Assembly: GCF_035956715.1 (NCBI RefSeq)
Contig: NZ_CP108381.1
Coordinates: forward strand, 186,001 to 250,000
Reading direction: 5' to 3'
Source: Nocardia sp. NBC_01329
GTDB taxonomy: Bacteria > Actinomycetota > Actinomycetes > Mycobacteriales > Mycobacteriaceae
DNA: 64,000 nt
The notes below the pieces were generated by a model. That model was not told where the DNA came from and searched no databases. It saw only the letters and a list, made by a program, of their open reading frames with translations. Shown piece after piece: positions 42,408-54,046 of this stretch (position 1 is its first letter; the number at the start of each line of letters is the position of its first letter). The position numbers were made by a program, and so were the translations under genes.

Positions 42408-43933
42408 CCCAGCAGCCCCTTCAAATCCGACATGCCCTGCTGGATCTCCGCTTCGATCCGCTCCAGTTCCTCGATGATCTCCATCGGTGGTCGGTGTTCG
42501 ATCTCCTCGTGGACGATTTCCTTGTACCGGTTGAGCGACAGGTCGTAGTCCTGGGCGGCGATATCGGCCTTTGGCACACAGAAGCTCTGGGCGGTCCGGG
42601 GCCGGTCGTGCTCGCTGCCGTTGCGCAGCGCCCAGCGGGTCAGTACGTCGGGAAGGCTGTTCTCGGCATGCTCGTCATCAGCGAGAGCAGTGGTGGGGGC
42701 CGCGCCGAGCTTGCTGTCCGGCAGTAACGGGGTGCGCTTGTCGTCGAGGCTGAATCCGTCGGCCGTCACCTCGTAGAACCATACGGAATCGGTGCCGCCG
42801 CTGTTGGTTTTAGTGAAGAACAGGATGGCGGTGGATACACCCGCGTAGGGCTTGAACACCCCGCTCGGGAGTTTCACGACAGCGTCGAGCTTGTGGCCCT
42901 CTACCAGCATCTTGCGAAGTTCCTTGTGTACCTTGGTGGATCCGAACAGCACGCCGTCGGGGACGATGACGGCGGCCCGGCCGCCGGGTTTGAGCAGGCG
43001 CAGGAACAAGGCCAAGAAGAGCAGCTCGGTCTTCTTGGTTTTGACGATGGTCTGGAGGTCCTTGGCGGTGGTCGCATAGTCGAGGCTGCCGGCGAAGGGT
43101 GGGTTAGCCAGGATCATGGAGTACTTGTCGGCCTCGCCGGCGGCGCTTTCGGCCAGGGAGTCTCGGTAGCGAATATCGGGTTGGTCGACGCCGTGCATGA
43201 GCATGTTCATGCTGGCGATGCGCAGCATGGTGCGGTCGAAGTCGAAGCCGTGGAACATGCCGTGGTCGTAGTGGTCGCGGATGGCCGGATCGAGCAGGTC
43301 CTCGTGGTGGGTCTGGGCGATGTACTCGGCCGCGCCGACTAGGAACCCGGCTGTGCCGCAGGCCGGATCGCAGACCTCGTCGTTTGGGCCGGGGGCCATC
43401 ATTCGCACCATCAGGTCGATGATGTGGCGAGGGGTGCGGAACTGGCCGTTCTGGCCGGCGGTGGCGAGTTTGCCGAGCATGTACTCGTACAGGTCGCCCT
43501 TGGTGTCGCCCGCGTCGAGCGGAAGTTCGTTGATCAGGTCCACCACTTTGCCGAGCAGGCCGGGGGTGGGGATGGTGAAGCGGGCGTCGCGCATGTGGTG
43601 GGCGTAGGTGGATTCGTCGCTGGCGTCCGCGCCGCTCAGGTTACGCAACCAGGGGAACACCCCGTCCTGGAACCGCGGGAACATCAGGTCCGGGTGGAGG
43701 TTCTTCAGGTTCGACCACCGTAGCGAGTCGGTCTCGTCGGTGTAGATAGGCCGATCGATCGGGCTGGATGTGCGATTCGCCTTGCGCTCCTTGACGGTCT
43801 GGATGTCATCCAATCGCCGCAGGAAGATCAGGTAGGTGATCTGCTCGATCACTTCGAGGGGGTTGGAGATGCCGCCAGACCAGAAGGCATCCCAGAGGCT
43901 GTCTATCTTGGTGCGGAGTTCGCCGGTGATCAC
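42404..43933 (-). CDS. hsdM: Type I restriction enzyme, M (N6-adenine methylase) subunit
   Basis: 509 residues from GTG 43933. The N-terminal helical domain (IDSLWDAFWSGGISNPLEVI) is followed by the SAM-binding motif DPACGTAGFLVGA and catalytic NPPF (Asn277). Methylates adenine in both half-sites as M2S and joins HsdR for restriction. The hsdM-hsdS-hsdR order, with 4-bp overlaps at both junctions, makes a complete and apparently functional operon. Confidence 0.95.
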   Translation of the reverse strand: MITGELRTKIDSLWDAFWSGGISNPLEVIEQITYLIFLRRLDDIQTVKERKANRTSSPIDRPIYTDETDSLRWSNLKNLHPDLMFPRFQDGVFPWLRNLSGADASDESTYAHHMRDARFTIPTPGLLGKVVDLINELPLDAGDTKGDLYEYMLGKLATAGQNGQFRTPRHIIDLMVRMMAPGPNDEVCDPACGTAGFLVGAAEYIAQTHHEDLLDPAIRDHYDHGMFHGFDFDRTMLRIASMNMLMHGVDQPDIRYRDSLAESAAGEADKYSMILANPPFAGSLDYATTAKDLQTIVKTKKTELLFLALFLRLLKPGGRAAVIVPDGVLFGSTKVHKELRKMLVEGHKLDAVVKLPSGVFKPYAGVSTAILFFTKTNSGGTDSVWFYEVTADGFSLDDKRTPLLPDSKLGAAPTTALADDEHAENSLPDVLTRWALRNGSEHDRPRTAQSFCVPKADIAAQDYDLSLNRYKEIVHEEIEHRPPMEIIEELERIEAEIQQGMSDLKGLLG

Positions 43934-44297
43934 CGGTGAACCCTATCGAAGGGTCGGTAAGGGCGGTACGGAGAGCAATCGGTCCGGAGTTACTGACGAA
44001 CTGACCTGCTGACCATTGGCGGTGCTCAGATATGTTTCAGCGTGCACTGGCCTGTTGCGTGGGTGCCGTAAATGCCTTGTGAAGTGCATATCTGCCAGCA
44101 GTTGCCCGGATCGCCATGTGAAATCTTTGCTGAGTCGGCTTGGTTTGGTGATAATCAGGTTATCGGTCGAGCGGTGCCGGAGACGATAGCGTCTTTGGTG
44201 TCAACCCACTACTACGCCCTGAACGAGAGGTCATGACTCGTCGACTCGCGCCGCTGCCGGCGGCGCTATATTGCCGGTCTCGGCGGCCCGGAACGGA
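43934..44297. other. Divergent spacer between hsdM and the methylase-fusion unit
   Basis: A 364-bp noncoding stretch carrying the promoters of both divergent defence units. It is locally less GC-rich (44020-44170). I see no clear operator; only short imperfect repeats such as GCACT/AGTGC at 44044-44096. Confidence 0.35.
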
Positions 44298-44582
44298 ATG
44301 CCGCCGATGGTGCTGGAATTGATCGCCATCTCAGCCACTCCTGCCGTCGCCTGGTGGGCCACTCACCTCGGGCCGGAACGACTCATGGCCGCGCTGTGCG
44401 CGGTATGGCATCCGGACCGGTCGCGTCGCCGAGATGCCGGTGGCGTACTCGATCGTCTGCTGCCGAAGGATCTGGCTGAAGAGATCGAACCGGCCCGGCG
44501 GTGCGATTGCGACCCCGGCGCGCCGGACGCGTGCCGCGCTGAATGCCATCAGAAACACGATTCACCCGAGGGACAGAATTGA
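44298..44582 (+). CDS. Small protein coupled to the methylase fusion
   Basis: 94 residues from ATG 44298; an upstream in-frame start at 44271 would add nine. An N-terminal hydrophobic stretch (LELIAISATPAVAWWATHLG) could be a membrane or packing helix. Then come WHPDRSRRRDAGGVLDRLLP and a Cys/His-containing tail (CDCDPGAP, CRAECHQKHD) that might bind a metal. Its stop overlaps the next start (TTGA, 44579-44582), which is the best evidence that it is real. I do not recognise a family. Proposed as an accessory of the methylase. Confidence 0.55.
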   Translation: MPPMVLELIAISATPAVAWWATHLGPERLMAALCAVWHPDRSRRRDAGGVLDRLLPKDLAEEIEPARRCDCDPGAPDACRAECHQKHDSPEGQN

Positions 44583-46930
44583 ACCACGCCGACCGGACGC
44601 AGCGCCTCAGTTATGTCCACAAGCCGGATATCGCCAGGTTGGCGGGGGTGCGCCGGCCCACCGTCACCATGTGGGAGAAACGGCATTCCGCGACCTTTCC
44701 GCGCCCGGAAGGTTCCGATGACCGAGGCGCGTACTACCGGCTCGACCAGATTGTCGACTGGTTGGCGGACCGTACCGTTCCAGACAAGGAGCGGGATGCG
44801 GTGCGAGAGCCGGCGGGTATCACCTACGGGCAGCGGGTCCGTGGCCGCTTCGCTGCCGAGCAAGCGGAACACACCACCGCGGTCAACAGTGAAGTCGATG
44901 CGAAGAGCCGGAATCGTGTGCTGGCGAATCTGCTGGGGCCGAGCGGGTTCCGGCTACGTGCGGGAGCGGTGTCCGAACCGGACTACCTGGTCATTCTGAT
45001 GTGCCTGATATTTCTTCGGGTGCGCGATAACGACTCCTGGTGCGAGTTGCGGCGTGCGGCAGGGCAGCAACAGGGTGAGGAACTGCTTCGGGAGGCCGGC
45101 TGGCGCATCGACGTCGTGCTCCGCTCGCACGCCATCGCACCAGGTGTGCGTCCAGTAATGGAACGACTGCACGCGCGGCGGGTCCGCGATGTGCGGGAAA
45201 TGCTCGATGGATGCGAAAATCTGGGTCCGCACGCATTCTCCAGCCTAGTCGACCGCTACGCCGCCATCACTGACTCGGGCAGCGCCGGGTACTTCACACC
45301 GGCCTCGCCGGCCGCTCTCATGTCAGCGCTCGCGAGCGCCGACGGCCGGGTATCCGGGCTGTTGTACGACCCATATGCCCGCGGTGGTGAATTGCTGCTG
45401 GCCGCCATAGGCGAGTGTGATCCGGACGCAGATGTCCGTGTCCGGGGTGTCGGTCAGGCAATGCAATCACTGCGGATAGCTGCCATGCGGACCGCGATCG
45501 CGGGCCGAACCGGCGACTTTCGGCAGAGGGATTCGGCGCCGTGGGAAGATGAGGACTCCGACAGTGTCCGCGCGGACATAGTCCTGACGAATCCGCCGTT
45601 CAACAATCGGACCGAACGCCGCTCGGACTATCGATCCGAAGACTGGGATTTCGGTGTTCCGCCGTCACACAATGACAACTTTGCTTGGCTGCAGCACGCT
45701 GTGGCGAGTCTGGCGCCGGACGGCGTGGCAGTGGTGCTGATGCCCGCGCAGGCAGCAGTCTCCGCCGACCGCTCCGAGATGGAAATCCGTCGTCGAATGG
45801 TGGCAGCGGGCGCGGTACGCGCAGTGGTCACTTTGCCAGCCAGAATATTCCCGAACACCGATATCGCGGCATCGGTGTGGATCGTCGCCCGTGGCGTGAC
45901 GGACTTTGAAGCTGTGTTGCTAATGGACGCAGGGAACATGGGTGTGCGGGATGGTAACCGCATCCGGTTGCCGGACCACGCGGTGGCAGCGATCACCGAC
46001 TGCTTCCGTAACCGGCGCTCTCTGCCGCCGGAGCACGTCGTGGAACTGGCGGGGGGTGGGTCGGCGATCAACGCGGACCTGGACATGATCGGTGAGGCAG
46101 GGTTCGGGCTGCGCCCCGCGGATTATATCCGTCGTGCGGCGCAGAACGGGACCGATGCTCTGCTGGGCGATATCGGTCGAGCAATCGCCGCATTCGGGCG
46201 ATCACGGGAATCGACTGAGCCGCGGGCCGTGCTCGATCGGCTGTGTTCAGATGACGGACCTCTACGAGACGATCCGGAGGCCCGGCGAGTAGTCCGGCTG
46301 GACGCTATCTGTGACATTCAACCGGGACTCTCGCACGACCTCATGCCGAAAGGAGAGGCCGCTGAGGAACGCTCGGTGCCGGTGGTGAAGCGGAAACATC
46401 TGCGCGACTTCCGGGTCGATGGCGCCTCTGCCGAGGCGATCGGTGAGAGGGCGGCCGACCGGCTCGGCAAGTACCTCCTCGAACCGAACGATATTTTGCT
46501 GGCCCGCTCCGGTTCCATGATCCCACCGGCCATTGTCGACGCCGATCAGTCTCGGATGTTGTTGGGTAATAACCTGATTCGAATTCGAGTCCAGGGCAAT
46601 GCCGAGGTCGATCCGCTCTACCTGCTCGTCTACCTGTCGAGTCCCCGGATTCTGGCCGACATAGCCGCCCGTACGACCGGCACTGCGGTCGCTACCCTGA
46701 GCAAGGATGCGCTGGGTTGTCAGACGATCATCCTTCCTTCCTTGGAGGAACAACGCTGGATCGGCACAACCATGAATGCCGTCGACGATCAGGTCGCGGG
46801 GCTCCGCACACTTGCGGACGCCGCTGCGCAGGTCCGCGCGGTACTGACAGATGGTTTGGCTGCCGGGGTCGTAGGGTTGGGCTGCCCGCCTGTTCCTTCG
46901 GGAACAGTCAGCGATTCCGCAATATACTGA
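44579..46930 (+). CDS. HTH - N6-adenine methylase - specificity-domain fusion
   Basis: 783 residues from TTG 44579 (GAGGGA upstream, overlap with preceding stop). The N-terminal HTH is KPDIARLAGVRRPTVTMWEK, followed by a helical region. The N6-methylase core has motif I in a degenerate form (DPYARGGELLLAA from Asp264, in place of DPACGTGG) and catalytic NPPF (Asn338). The C-terminal HsdS-like target-recognition domain (LDAICDIQPGLSHDL, YLLEPNDILLARSGSM, LPSLEEQRWIGTTMN) ends in a helix. It thus combines M and a single S half in one chain. There is no dedicated nuclease beside it; HsdR at 37771 belongs to the other operon. Could be an orphan methylase or part of an incomplete defence system. 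Confidence 0.8.
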   Translation: MNHADRTQRLSYVHKPDIARLAGVRRPTVTMWEKRHSATFPRPEGSDDRGAYYRLDQIVDWLADRTVPDKERDAVREPAGITYGQRVRGRFAAEQAEHTTAVNSEVDAKSRNRVLANLLGPSGFRLRAGAVSEPDYLVILMCLIFLRVRDNDSWCELRRAAGQQQGEELLREAGWRIDVVLRSHAIAPGVRPVMERLHARRVRDVREMLDGCENLGPHAFSSLVDRYAAITDSGSAGYFTPASPAALMSALASADGRVSGLLYDPYARGGELLLAAIGECDPDADVRVRGVGQAMQSLRIAAMRTAIAGRTGDFRQRDSAPWEDEDSDSVRADIVLTNPPFNNRTERRSDYRSEDWDFGVPPSHNDNFAWLQHAVASLAPDGVAVVLMPAQAAVSADRSEMEIRRRMVAAGAVRAVVTLPARIFPNTDIAASVWIVARGVTDFEAVLLMDAGNMGVRDGNRIRLPDHAVAAITDCFRNRRSLPPEHVVELAGGGSAINADLDMIGEAGFGLRPADYIRRAAQNGTDALLGDIGRAIAAFGRSRESTEPRAVLDRLCSDDGPLRDDPEARRVVRLDAICDIQPGLSHDLMPKGEAAEERSVPVVKRKHLRDFRVDGASAEAIGERAADRLGKYLLEPNDILLARSGSMIPPAIVDADQSRMLLGNNLIRIRVQGNAEVDPLYLLVYLSSPRILADIAARTTGTAVATLSKDALGCQTIILPSLEEQRWIGTTMNAVDDQVAGLRTLADAAAQVRAVLTDGLAAGVVGLGCPPVPSGTVSDSAIY

Positions 46931-47091
46931 AACCTGTTTTCAACGGGCTTCTGGCGCGGGAAGGTGGACAAGAGGCGGCAGGCTGTCGAATCGGCAGTGG
47001 TGGTCAGCTGATCAGCGAGACCCGGCTGTCGAGAGATCGTGCACCGGTTTGCCGGGGCGCGGTCGCGGGTGACTGTGGAAGGCTGGAGGGT

Positions 47092-49140
<2,049 letters not shown>

Positions 49141-49207
49141 AAACCCGGTCGGTGCGGTGGTCTTCCACGCGGAGAGCTTGACGATGCTGTGACCTTCGCG
49201 CGGGGGG

Positions 49208-50734
49208 TCAGTGCGGCGGGGTGTCTTCGCGGTCGGTCCAGGACGGGGTCGGCGCGTCGATGCCGCGCAACGCCACGGCGCCGTACTTCACCCATTCGGC
49301 GCGTTCGCTCGGGTCGGCCGCGTCGATAACGCTCTGGGAGACCAGAATCCGTCGTGGCACCTCTTTGGCCCGGCTGGTGAGCCGGGCTGCCGCGTTCACG
49401 GCGTCCCCGATCACGGTGTACTCCCGGCGGGTGTCGGTTCCGATATCCCCGGCGAACACCCGCCCTCGCGCCACGCCGATCCCGATATCGAATTCGCCCG
49501 CAGCCAGGATCTCGTCACGGATCCGCCGGGCCGCCCGCAGGGCGGGAGTCGCATTGTCGGCCAGCGCGATCGGGGCACCGAATATACACAGCGCCGCATC
49601 GCCCTCGAACTTGTTCACCAGCCCGTCGTTCTCCTCGGTCGCGGCGACCACGGTGGCCATCAGCCGGTTGAGCATGTCCACGAACTCCTGCGGGGGCAGA
49701 CCGGTGGAGATCGCCACCGATCCGGTGACGTCCACGAACAGCGCCGAGACCTCCCGCACATCACCGGTGAGATCGATACCGCCGGCCAGCGCCCGTTCGG
49801 CCACCTCCTCGCCTACGTGTCGGCCGAACACATCGCGCATCCGCAGCCGTTCGCGCAGATTCGCCGACATCTCGTTGACCGAATGCTCGAGCCGCCCGAT
49901 CTCGCTGGCGCTGCCGACCGAGACTCGGACATCGAGATCGCCGCGGGTGATCCGGTCCACCGCGATCCGCAGCGTCCGCAGCGGCGCGGCCACCGCGCGG
50001 GCCAGCGCCCAGGTGGCCAGCACTCCGACGAGGAGGCTGATGGCCGCGAGGTAGATGCCGGTCCGGATGCGGTGTTCCATGGTCGTGGCCGGATCGGCCA
50101 GCACCACGATCAGCGCGCTGAGTGGCATGGCACCGGATACCGCCCAGGCCAGTGCCACCCGGACGAATACCGACGAACTCCAGTGCATGGTCACACCGAG
50201 CACTCCGGCGACGATCGGCACCACGGGCCGGATCACCCGGTCCACGATCAGGTAGGTCAGACCGGCGGATTCGAGCCCGCCGATCGAGAACATGGCCACC
50301 AGGACGGTGAAATCGTTCTCGGTCGTGAGCCGGGCCAGCAGATATGCGGACAGCACCACCCCGGGAACCCACAGCACAAGCGACCGCAGAGTCACTCCGG
50401 CAGGTAGGTGCAGGATCCGCCGGGCTTCCTCCGGTGTCGGTTTGCGTGCCCCGTCCAGCCAGGAGAAATAACTCATCCGGTCGCGGACGGCCAGACCGAT
50501 ACCGATCAGCGAGGCGAAGATCGGGTAGACGGTGACAAGCGCCAGCCCGGCCAGCTGATGGGCGCCGACGCGACCGGGGAACCCGATGAGCACAAGCTGG
50601 GTGACGATCACCGCGAGACCGCTCAGATGCGCGGCGATGACGACCGATGCCAGCCCCCAGCGGGCGCGGACGGTCCACTGCATCAGCCGGGTGATCGACC
50701 TGGACCGGGGCCGGGACCCGAGACTGTAGGCCAT
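49208..50734 (-). CDS. Membrane class III adenylate/guanylate cyclase
   Basis: 508 residues. Six hydrophobic helices (about 25-260), a HAMP linker (RAVAAPLRTLRIAVDRITRG), then the cyclase domain (about 325-490). Metal-binding Asp in ALFVDVTGS and in the NKFEGDAALCIFG loop; the later YTVIGDAVNAAARL carries transition-state/purine residues. Same layout as mycobacterial Rv1318c-type cyclases. Makes cAMP in response to a membrane signal, modulated by HAMP. It separates the DUF255 and hemolysin III genes, which are neighbours in M. tuberculosis. Confidence 0.9.
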   Translation of the reverse strand: MAYSLGSRPRSRSITRLMQWTVRARWGLASVVIAAHLSGLAVIVTQLVLIGFPGRVGAHQLAGLALVTVYPIFASLIGIGLAVRDRMSYFSWLDGARKPTPEEARRILHLPAGVTLRSLVLWVPGVVLSAYLLARLTTENDFTVLVAMFSIGGLESAGLTYLIVDRVIRPVVPIVAGVLGVTMHWSSSVFVRVALAWAVSGAMPLSALIVVLADPATTMEHRIRTGIYLAAISLLVGVLATWALARAVAAPLRTLRIAVDRITRGDLDVRVSVGSASEIGRLEHSVNEMSANLRERLRMRDVFGRHVGEEVAERALAGGIDLTGDVREVSALFVDVTGSVAISTGLPPQEFVDMLNRLMATVVAATEENDGLVNKFEGDAALCIFGAPIALADNATPALRAARRIRDEILAAGEFDIGIGVARGRVFAGDIGTDTRREYTVIGDAVNAAARLTSRAKEVPRRILVSQSVIDAADPSERAEWVKYGAVALRGIDAPTPSWTDREDTPPH

Positions 50735-50859
50735 CGGACAGCTACCCGCGGTGGCCGCTGGAGCACGGGCGGCCGGTATCGGAGGACACGAACAAGGAGC
50801 CTAATCGACGCAGCTGGGCATATGTCCGTGAACGACTGCTCCCTACCGACACGACCTGC

Positions 50860-51639
50860 TCAACCGATCAGCACCAGCCAGACAGCCAGATAGTGGCAGA
50901 GCGCGGCCACCACGGTGGCGGCGTGGAAGAACTCGTGGTGACCGAAGGTGCTCGGCCACGGATTCGGCCATTTGGTCGCGTAGAGAATCGCGCCGAAGCT
51001 GTAGGCCAGCCCACCGGCGACCAGCAGCAACACTGCCGGTAGACCGACCGACCGATAGAGTTCGCCGCCCACCGGCACCACCGCCCAGCCCAGCAATAGA
51101 TACAGCGGCACCCCCACCCAGCGTGGGGCGTGCGGCCACAGCACCTTCAGTGCCACCCCGGCCAGTGCTCCCGTCCACACCACGGCGAGCAGGATCGGGC
51201 CGGTCGGTTCGGGCAGTCCGAGCAGCGCGAAGGGGGTGTAGGTGCCCGCGATGAAAAGGAAGATCATCGAATGGTCGGCGCGTTTCATCCGGGTTCGCGC
51301 CCGGACCGTGGTCCAGGTGATGCGGTGATAGATGGCGCTGACCCCGAACAGGGCGCAGATGGTCAGCCCGTAGATCAGCGTCGCCACCACCGCGGTTGCC
51401 GAGACCGTGGTCGCCTTCGCGACCAGGGCGATCACGGCCAGCGCGGCGATACCGGCGGCCCAGGTGTGGATCCAGCCGCGCATCGTGGGTTTGACCAGCG
51501 CGACCAAGGAGTCGGCCGGATTCGGAACGGGATCGTCGTTGTCGGGGCGGGGCCGTGGATCGCTCCCGGTATCGAGGACAGCGCCGGGTGGATCGAGTTT
51601 GCCGGGATCGAAAGGACCGCCGGGGGACTGGTCGGGCAC
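50860..51639 (-). CDS. trhA: Hemolysin III / PAQR-family membrane protein
   Basis: 259 residues. A proline-rich cytosolic N-terminus precedes seven helices. PAQR signatures are present: SAIYHRITW, RMKRADHSMIFLFIAGTYTP, and the C-terminal GHHEFFHAATVVAAL, supplying the putative metal-binding Ser/Asp/His set. The bacterial members influence membrane-lipid homeostasis; haemolysis is historical. Rv1085c by order. Divergent from the prenyl synthase. Confidence 0.9.
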   Translation of the reverse strand: MPDQSPGGPFDPGKLDPPGAVLDTGSDPRPRPDNDDPVPNPADSLVALVKPTMRGWIHTWAAGIAALAVIALVAKATTVSATAVVATLIYGLTICALFGVSAIYHRITWTTVRARTRMKRADHSMIFLFIAGTYTPFALLGLPEPTGPILLAVVWTGALAGVALKVLWPHAPRWVGVPLYLLLGWAVVPVGGELYRSVGLPAVLLLVAGGLAYSFGAILYATKWPNPWPSTFGHHEFFHAATVVAALCHYLAVWLVLIG

Positions 51640-51902
51640 GTTACCTCCTGGTCGGCTCTGCGCTGGACCGCCTCCGGCCGCAGCACGACGGGTCCGGCCG
51701 CCGGTCGGGCCCGCGGACAGTAGCCGCGGCCCGACCAGCGATCGATAGACAACCCGTGGGTAACCTACGGCAGCGTAGGTTTATCTCGGCCTACTGTACC
51801 GGCTCGATACCGGAGACGGGCAGTCTTGTCCCCGGCCGTGGGCGCCAGCGCATTCCGCGGCAACTACGGGCACGGACCGGAAAAGGCGTACTGTTGGTCG
51901 TC

Positions 51903-52682
51903 GTGGAATTTCCGAGTCGGCTGCGGGGCTTTCCCTATCGCATCTACGAGGCCCGTCTGGCCAAGCAGCTTGCGGGTAAACAGCATCCGCGCCATGTTGC
52001 CGTGGTGTGCGACGGTAACCGTCGCTGGGCCCGGGAGAACGGGTTCACCGATATCACCCACGGACACCGTGTCGGTGCCCTCAAAGTCGCCGAACTGGTC
52101 AGCTGGTGCGAAGGCGAAGGAATCGAGCTCGTCACCGTCTACCTGCTCTCCACCGAAAACCTCAGCCGCGGCCAAGAAGAGTTGGAAACCCTCTTCGAAG
52201 TCATCACCGACGTCGTCGAAGAACTGGCCGCCCCGGAACAGAACTGGCGAGTCCGTATCGTCGGCACCCTCGACGGCCTCCCCGACCTCGTCGCCAAACG
52301 TATGCGTACCGCCACCGAACGCACCCGCGAACGCACCGGCACCCACGTCAACGTCGCCATCGGCTACGGCGGCCGCCAAGAAATCGCCGACGCGGTCCGC
52401 CAACTGGTCCGCCAGGAGATATCGGCCGGGGAAACAGGCGAAGACCTGGTCCAGTCCATCACGGTCAGCGCCATCGGCCAGCACCTCTACACCTCGGGCC
52501 AGCCCGACCCCGACCTGGTGATCCGCACATCGGGCGAACAACGACTCTCCGGCTTCCTGCTCTGGCAGAGCGCCTACTCGGAGATCTGGTTCACCGAGGT
52601 CTACTGGCCGGAGTTCCGCCGGGTCGACTTCCTGCGAGCTCTGCGCGACTACGCCGCTCGCCACCGCCGCTACGGCACCTAA
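51903..52682 (+). CDS. uppS: Short-chain cis-prenyl diphosphate synthase (UppS family)
   Basis: 259 residues from GTG 51903, chosen by alignment with Rv1086 (its MEII start against VEFP); upstream TTG 51894 is an alternative. Motifs: VVCDGNRRWAR (catalytic Asp of the CDGNRRWA box), LVTVYLLSTENLSR, NVAIGYGGRQEI, and PDLVIRTSGEQRLSGFLLWQ. In mycobacteria Rv1086 makes (2Z,6E)-farnesyl diphosphate, the precursor for decaprenyl phosphate. The product here is inferred by synteny. Followed by palindromic repeat copy B. Confidence 0.88.
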   Translation: MEFPSRLRGFPYRIYEARLAKQLAGKQHPRHVAVVCDGNRRWARENGFTDITHGHRVGALKVAELVSWCEGEGIELVTVYLLSTENLSRGQEELETLFEVITDVVEELAAPEQNWRVRIVGTLDGLPDLVAKRMRTATERTRERTGTHVNVAIGYGGRQEIADAVRQLVRQEISAGETGEDLVQSITVSAIGQHLYTSGQPDPDLVIRTSGEQRLSGFLLWQSAYSEIWFTEVYWPEFRRVDFLRALRDYAARHRRYGT

Positions 52683-52842
52683 CTGCCGCGCCACAGGCCA
52701 CAGGCCCTCGACCTTCGCGAGCCTCGCAAAATCATCACAGTGATCGCGCGGCTGTTCATAAAATGCCCAGATACGAGTCCCGCCCCTCCCGGCCGGTCCG
52801 CATGCCACCGCGACCGCGACCGCTGACACAACCACCCGAGTC

Positions 52843-52985
52843 GAGTCTTACGAGACACCCAAAGGGTTGAGGCCGTCTCGCCGTTCAGGCCTCGAAGCGC
52901 ATGCGCCGAAGGCGCGAGTCTCGAGGCCTGAACGGCGAGACCTCAGGGCCTCAACCCCGCGCGCGCCAGCGCGCCAAAAACACAG
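52843..52985 (+). repeat. Palindromic repeat copy B
   Basis: Left end GAGTCTTACGAG. Outer stem 52865-52874 with 52947-52956 (GGTTGAGGCC/GGCCTCAACC). Inner stem 52875-52895 with 52921-52941, 21 bp perfect. Loop 52896-52920 is identical to copy A. A GC tail and AAAAACACAG end it. Compared with copy A, both arms of both stems differ but remain fully paired. It lies 161 bp after uppS, with no gene following on this strand. Confidence 0.92.
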
Positions 52986-52986
52986 C

Positions 52987-53097
52987 ACCTTCGCGGGTGG
53001 GCTCACCTTTCACCTTCGCGGGTGGGCTTGCCTTTGAGGTTCGCGGGTGGGCTCGCCTCTGACGTTCGCCAGTGGGCCCACTTCTCACCTTCGCGAC
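52987..53097. repeat. 25-bp tandem repeat, 4.4 units
   Basis: Units begin at 52987, 53012, 53037, 53062 and 53087 (partial), near the pattern ACCTTCGCGGGTGGGCTCACCTTT-C with increasing divergence. It starts one base after repeat copy B and ends just before the coaA stop. No coding frame runs through it. A related unit (GGGTGGGTTCACCT) occurs inside copy E near 57020. Confidence 0.9.
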
Positions 53098-53113
53098 CCC
53101 AGCCCCTCCCGTA

Positions 53114-54046
53114 CTACAGCTTTCTCAGCCGCAACCGGTTGATGGTGTGGTCGGAATCCTTGCGCAGGACCAGCGTCGCTCGTGGCCGTGTGGGCAGGAT
53201 ATTGTCCACCAGATTGGGTCGGTTGGTGGAGTTCCAGATGTCTTTCGCGGCCGCCGTCGCCTCGGCGTCCGTGAATTTGGCGTAGTGGTGGAAATGAGCT
53301 TTCGGGTCGGCGAATCCGGTCGCCCGCAGGCTGAGAAACCTGCGTACATACCAGGTTTCGATATCTTCGATCCGGGCGTCGACGTAGATCGAGAAGTCGA
53401 AGAGATCCGAAACCATGAGCCGGGGGCCGGTCTGCAATACGTTCAGACCTTCGACGATGAGGATATCCGGCTGGCGTACGCAGTGGAATTCGCCCGGGAC
53501 GATATCGTAGGAGATATGTGAATAGACCGGCGCGCACACTTCTTCGGCGCCCGATTTCACTTCGGTGACGAATCGCAGCAGTTTGCGGCGGTCGTAGCTC
53601 TCCGGAAAACCTTTACGATGCATGATGCCGCGTCTGGTGAGTTCCGCCGTGGGATACAGGAATCCGTCGGTGGTCACCAGGTCGACACGGGGGTGGTGAT
53701 CCCAGCGGGCCAGCAGCGCCTGCAGGACGCGGGCGGTGGTGGATTTGCCCACCGCGACACTGCCGGCCACCCCGATCACGAACGGCACCTGTTTGTCCGG
53801 ATGCGATTCCCCGAGGAAGGTGGCGGTGGCCGCGAACAGCCGCTGCCTGGCCGCCACCTGTAGATGGATCAGTCGCGCCAAAGGCAGGTAGACCTCGGCC
53901 ACTTCTTCCAGATCGATCTGTTCGCCCAGACCCCGCAGCCCGATCAGTTCCTCTTCGGTGAGCACCAGCGGAGTCGATTTGCGCAGTTCCCGCCACCGTT
54001 TCCGGTCGAATTCCACATACGGACTCGGCTCGCTCGCCTTGGCCAT
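53114..54046 (-). CDS. coaA: Pantothenate kinase (type I)
   Basis: 310 residues. The P-loop is [17 protein letters not shown] (about residue 95). [11 protein letters not shown] and [11 protein letters not shown] bind pantothenate, and [12 protein letters not shown] and [13 protein letters not shown] are type I signatures. It catalyses the first, committed step of CoA synthesis and is feedback-controlled by CoA in this family. Rv1092c by order. The 279-bp gap to DUF885 is divergent promoter space with no further gene seen. Confidence 0.96.
   Translation of the reverse strand: MAKASEPSPYVEFDRKRWRELRKSTPLVLTEEELIGLRGLGEQIDLEEVAEVYLPLARLIHLQVAARQRLFAATATFLGESHPDKQVPFVIGVAGSVAVGKSTTARVLQALLARWDHHPRVDLVTTDGFLYPTAELTRRGIMHRKGFPESYDRRKLLRFVTEVKSGAEEVCAPVYSHISYDIVPGEFHCVRQPDILIVEGLNVLQTGPRLMVSDLFDFSIYVDARIEDIETWYVRRFLSLRATGFADPKAHFHHYAKFTDAEATAAAKDIWNSTNRPNLVDNILPTRPRATLVLRKDSDHTINRLRLRKL

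Noticed and set aside
46717-47091. An upstream-extended start for the DUF255 gene, in frame back to 46717
   Set aside because: The extension overlaps the 3' end of the methylase gene and has no homologous residues. ATG 47092 aligns with the start of the orphan fragment at 35818.
52987-53097. 25-bp repeat as a CRISPR array
   Set aside because: The units are contiguous with no unique spacers, and there are no cas genes.
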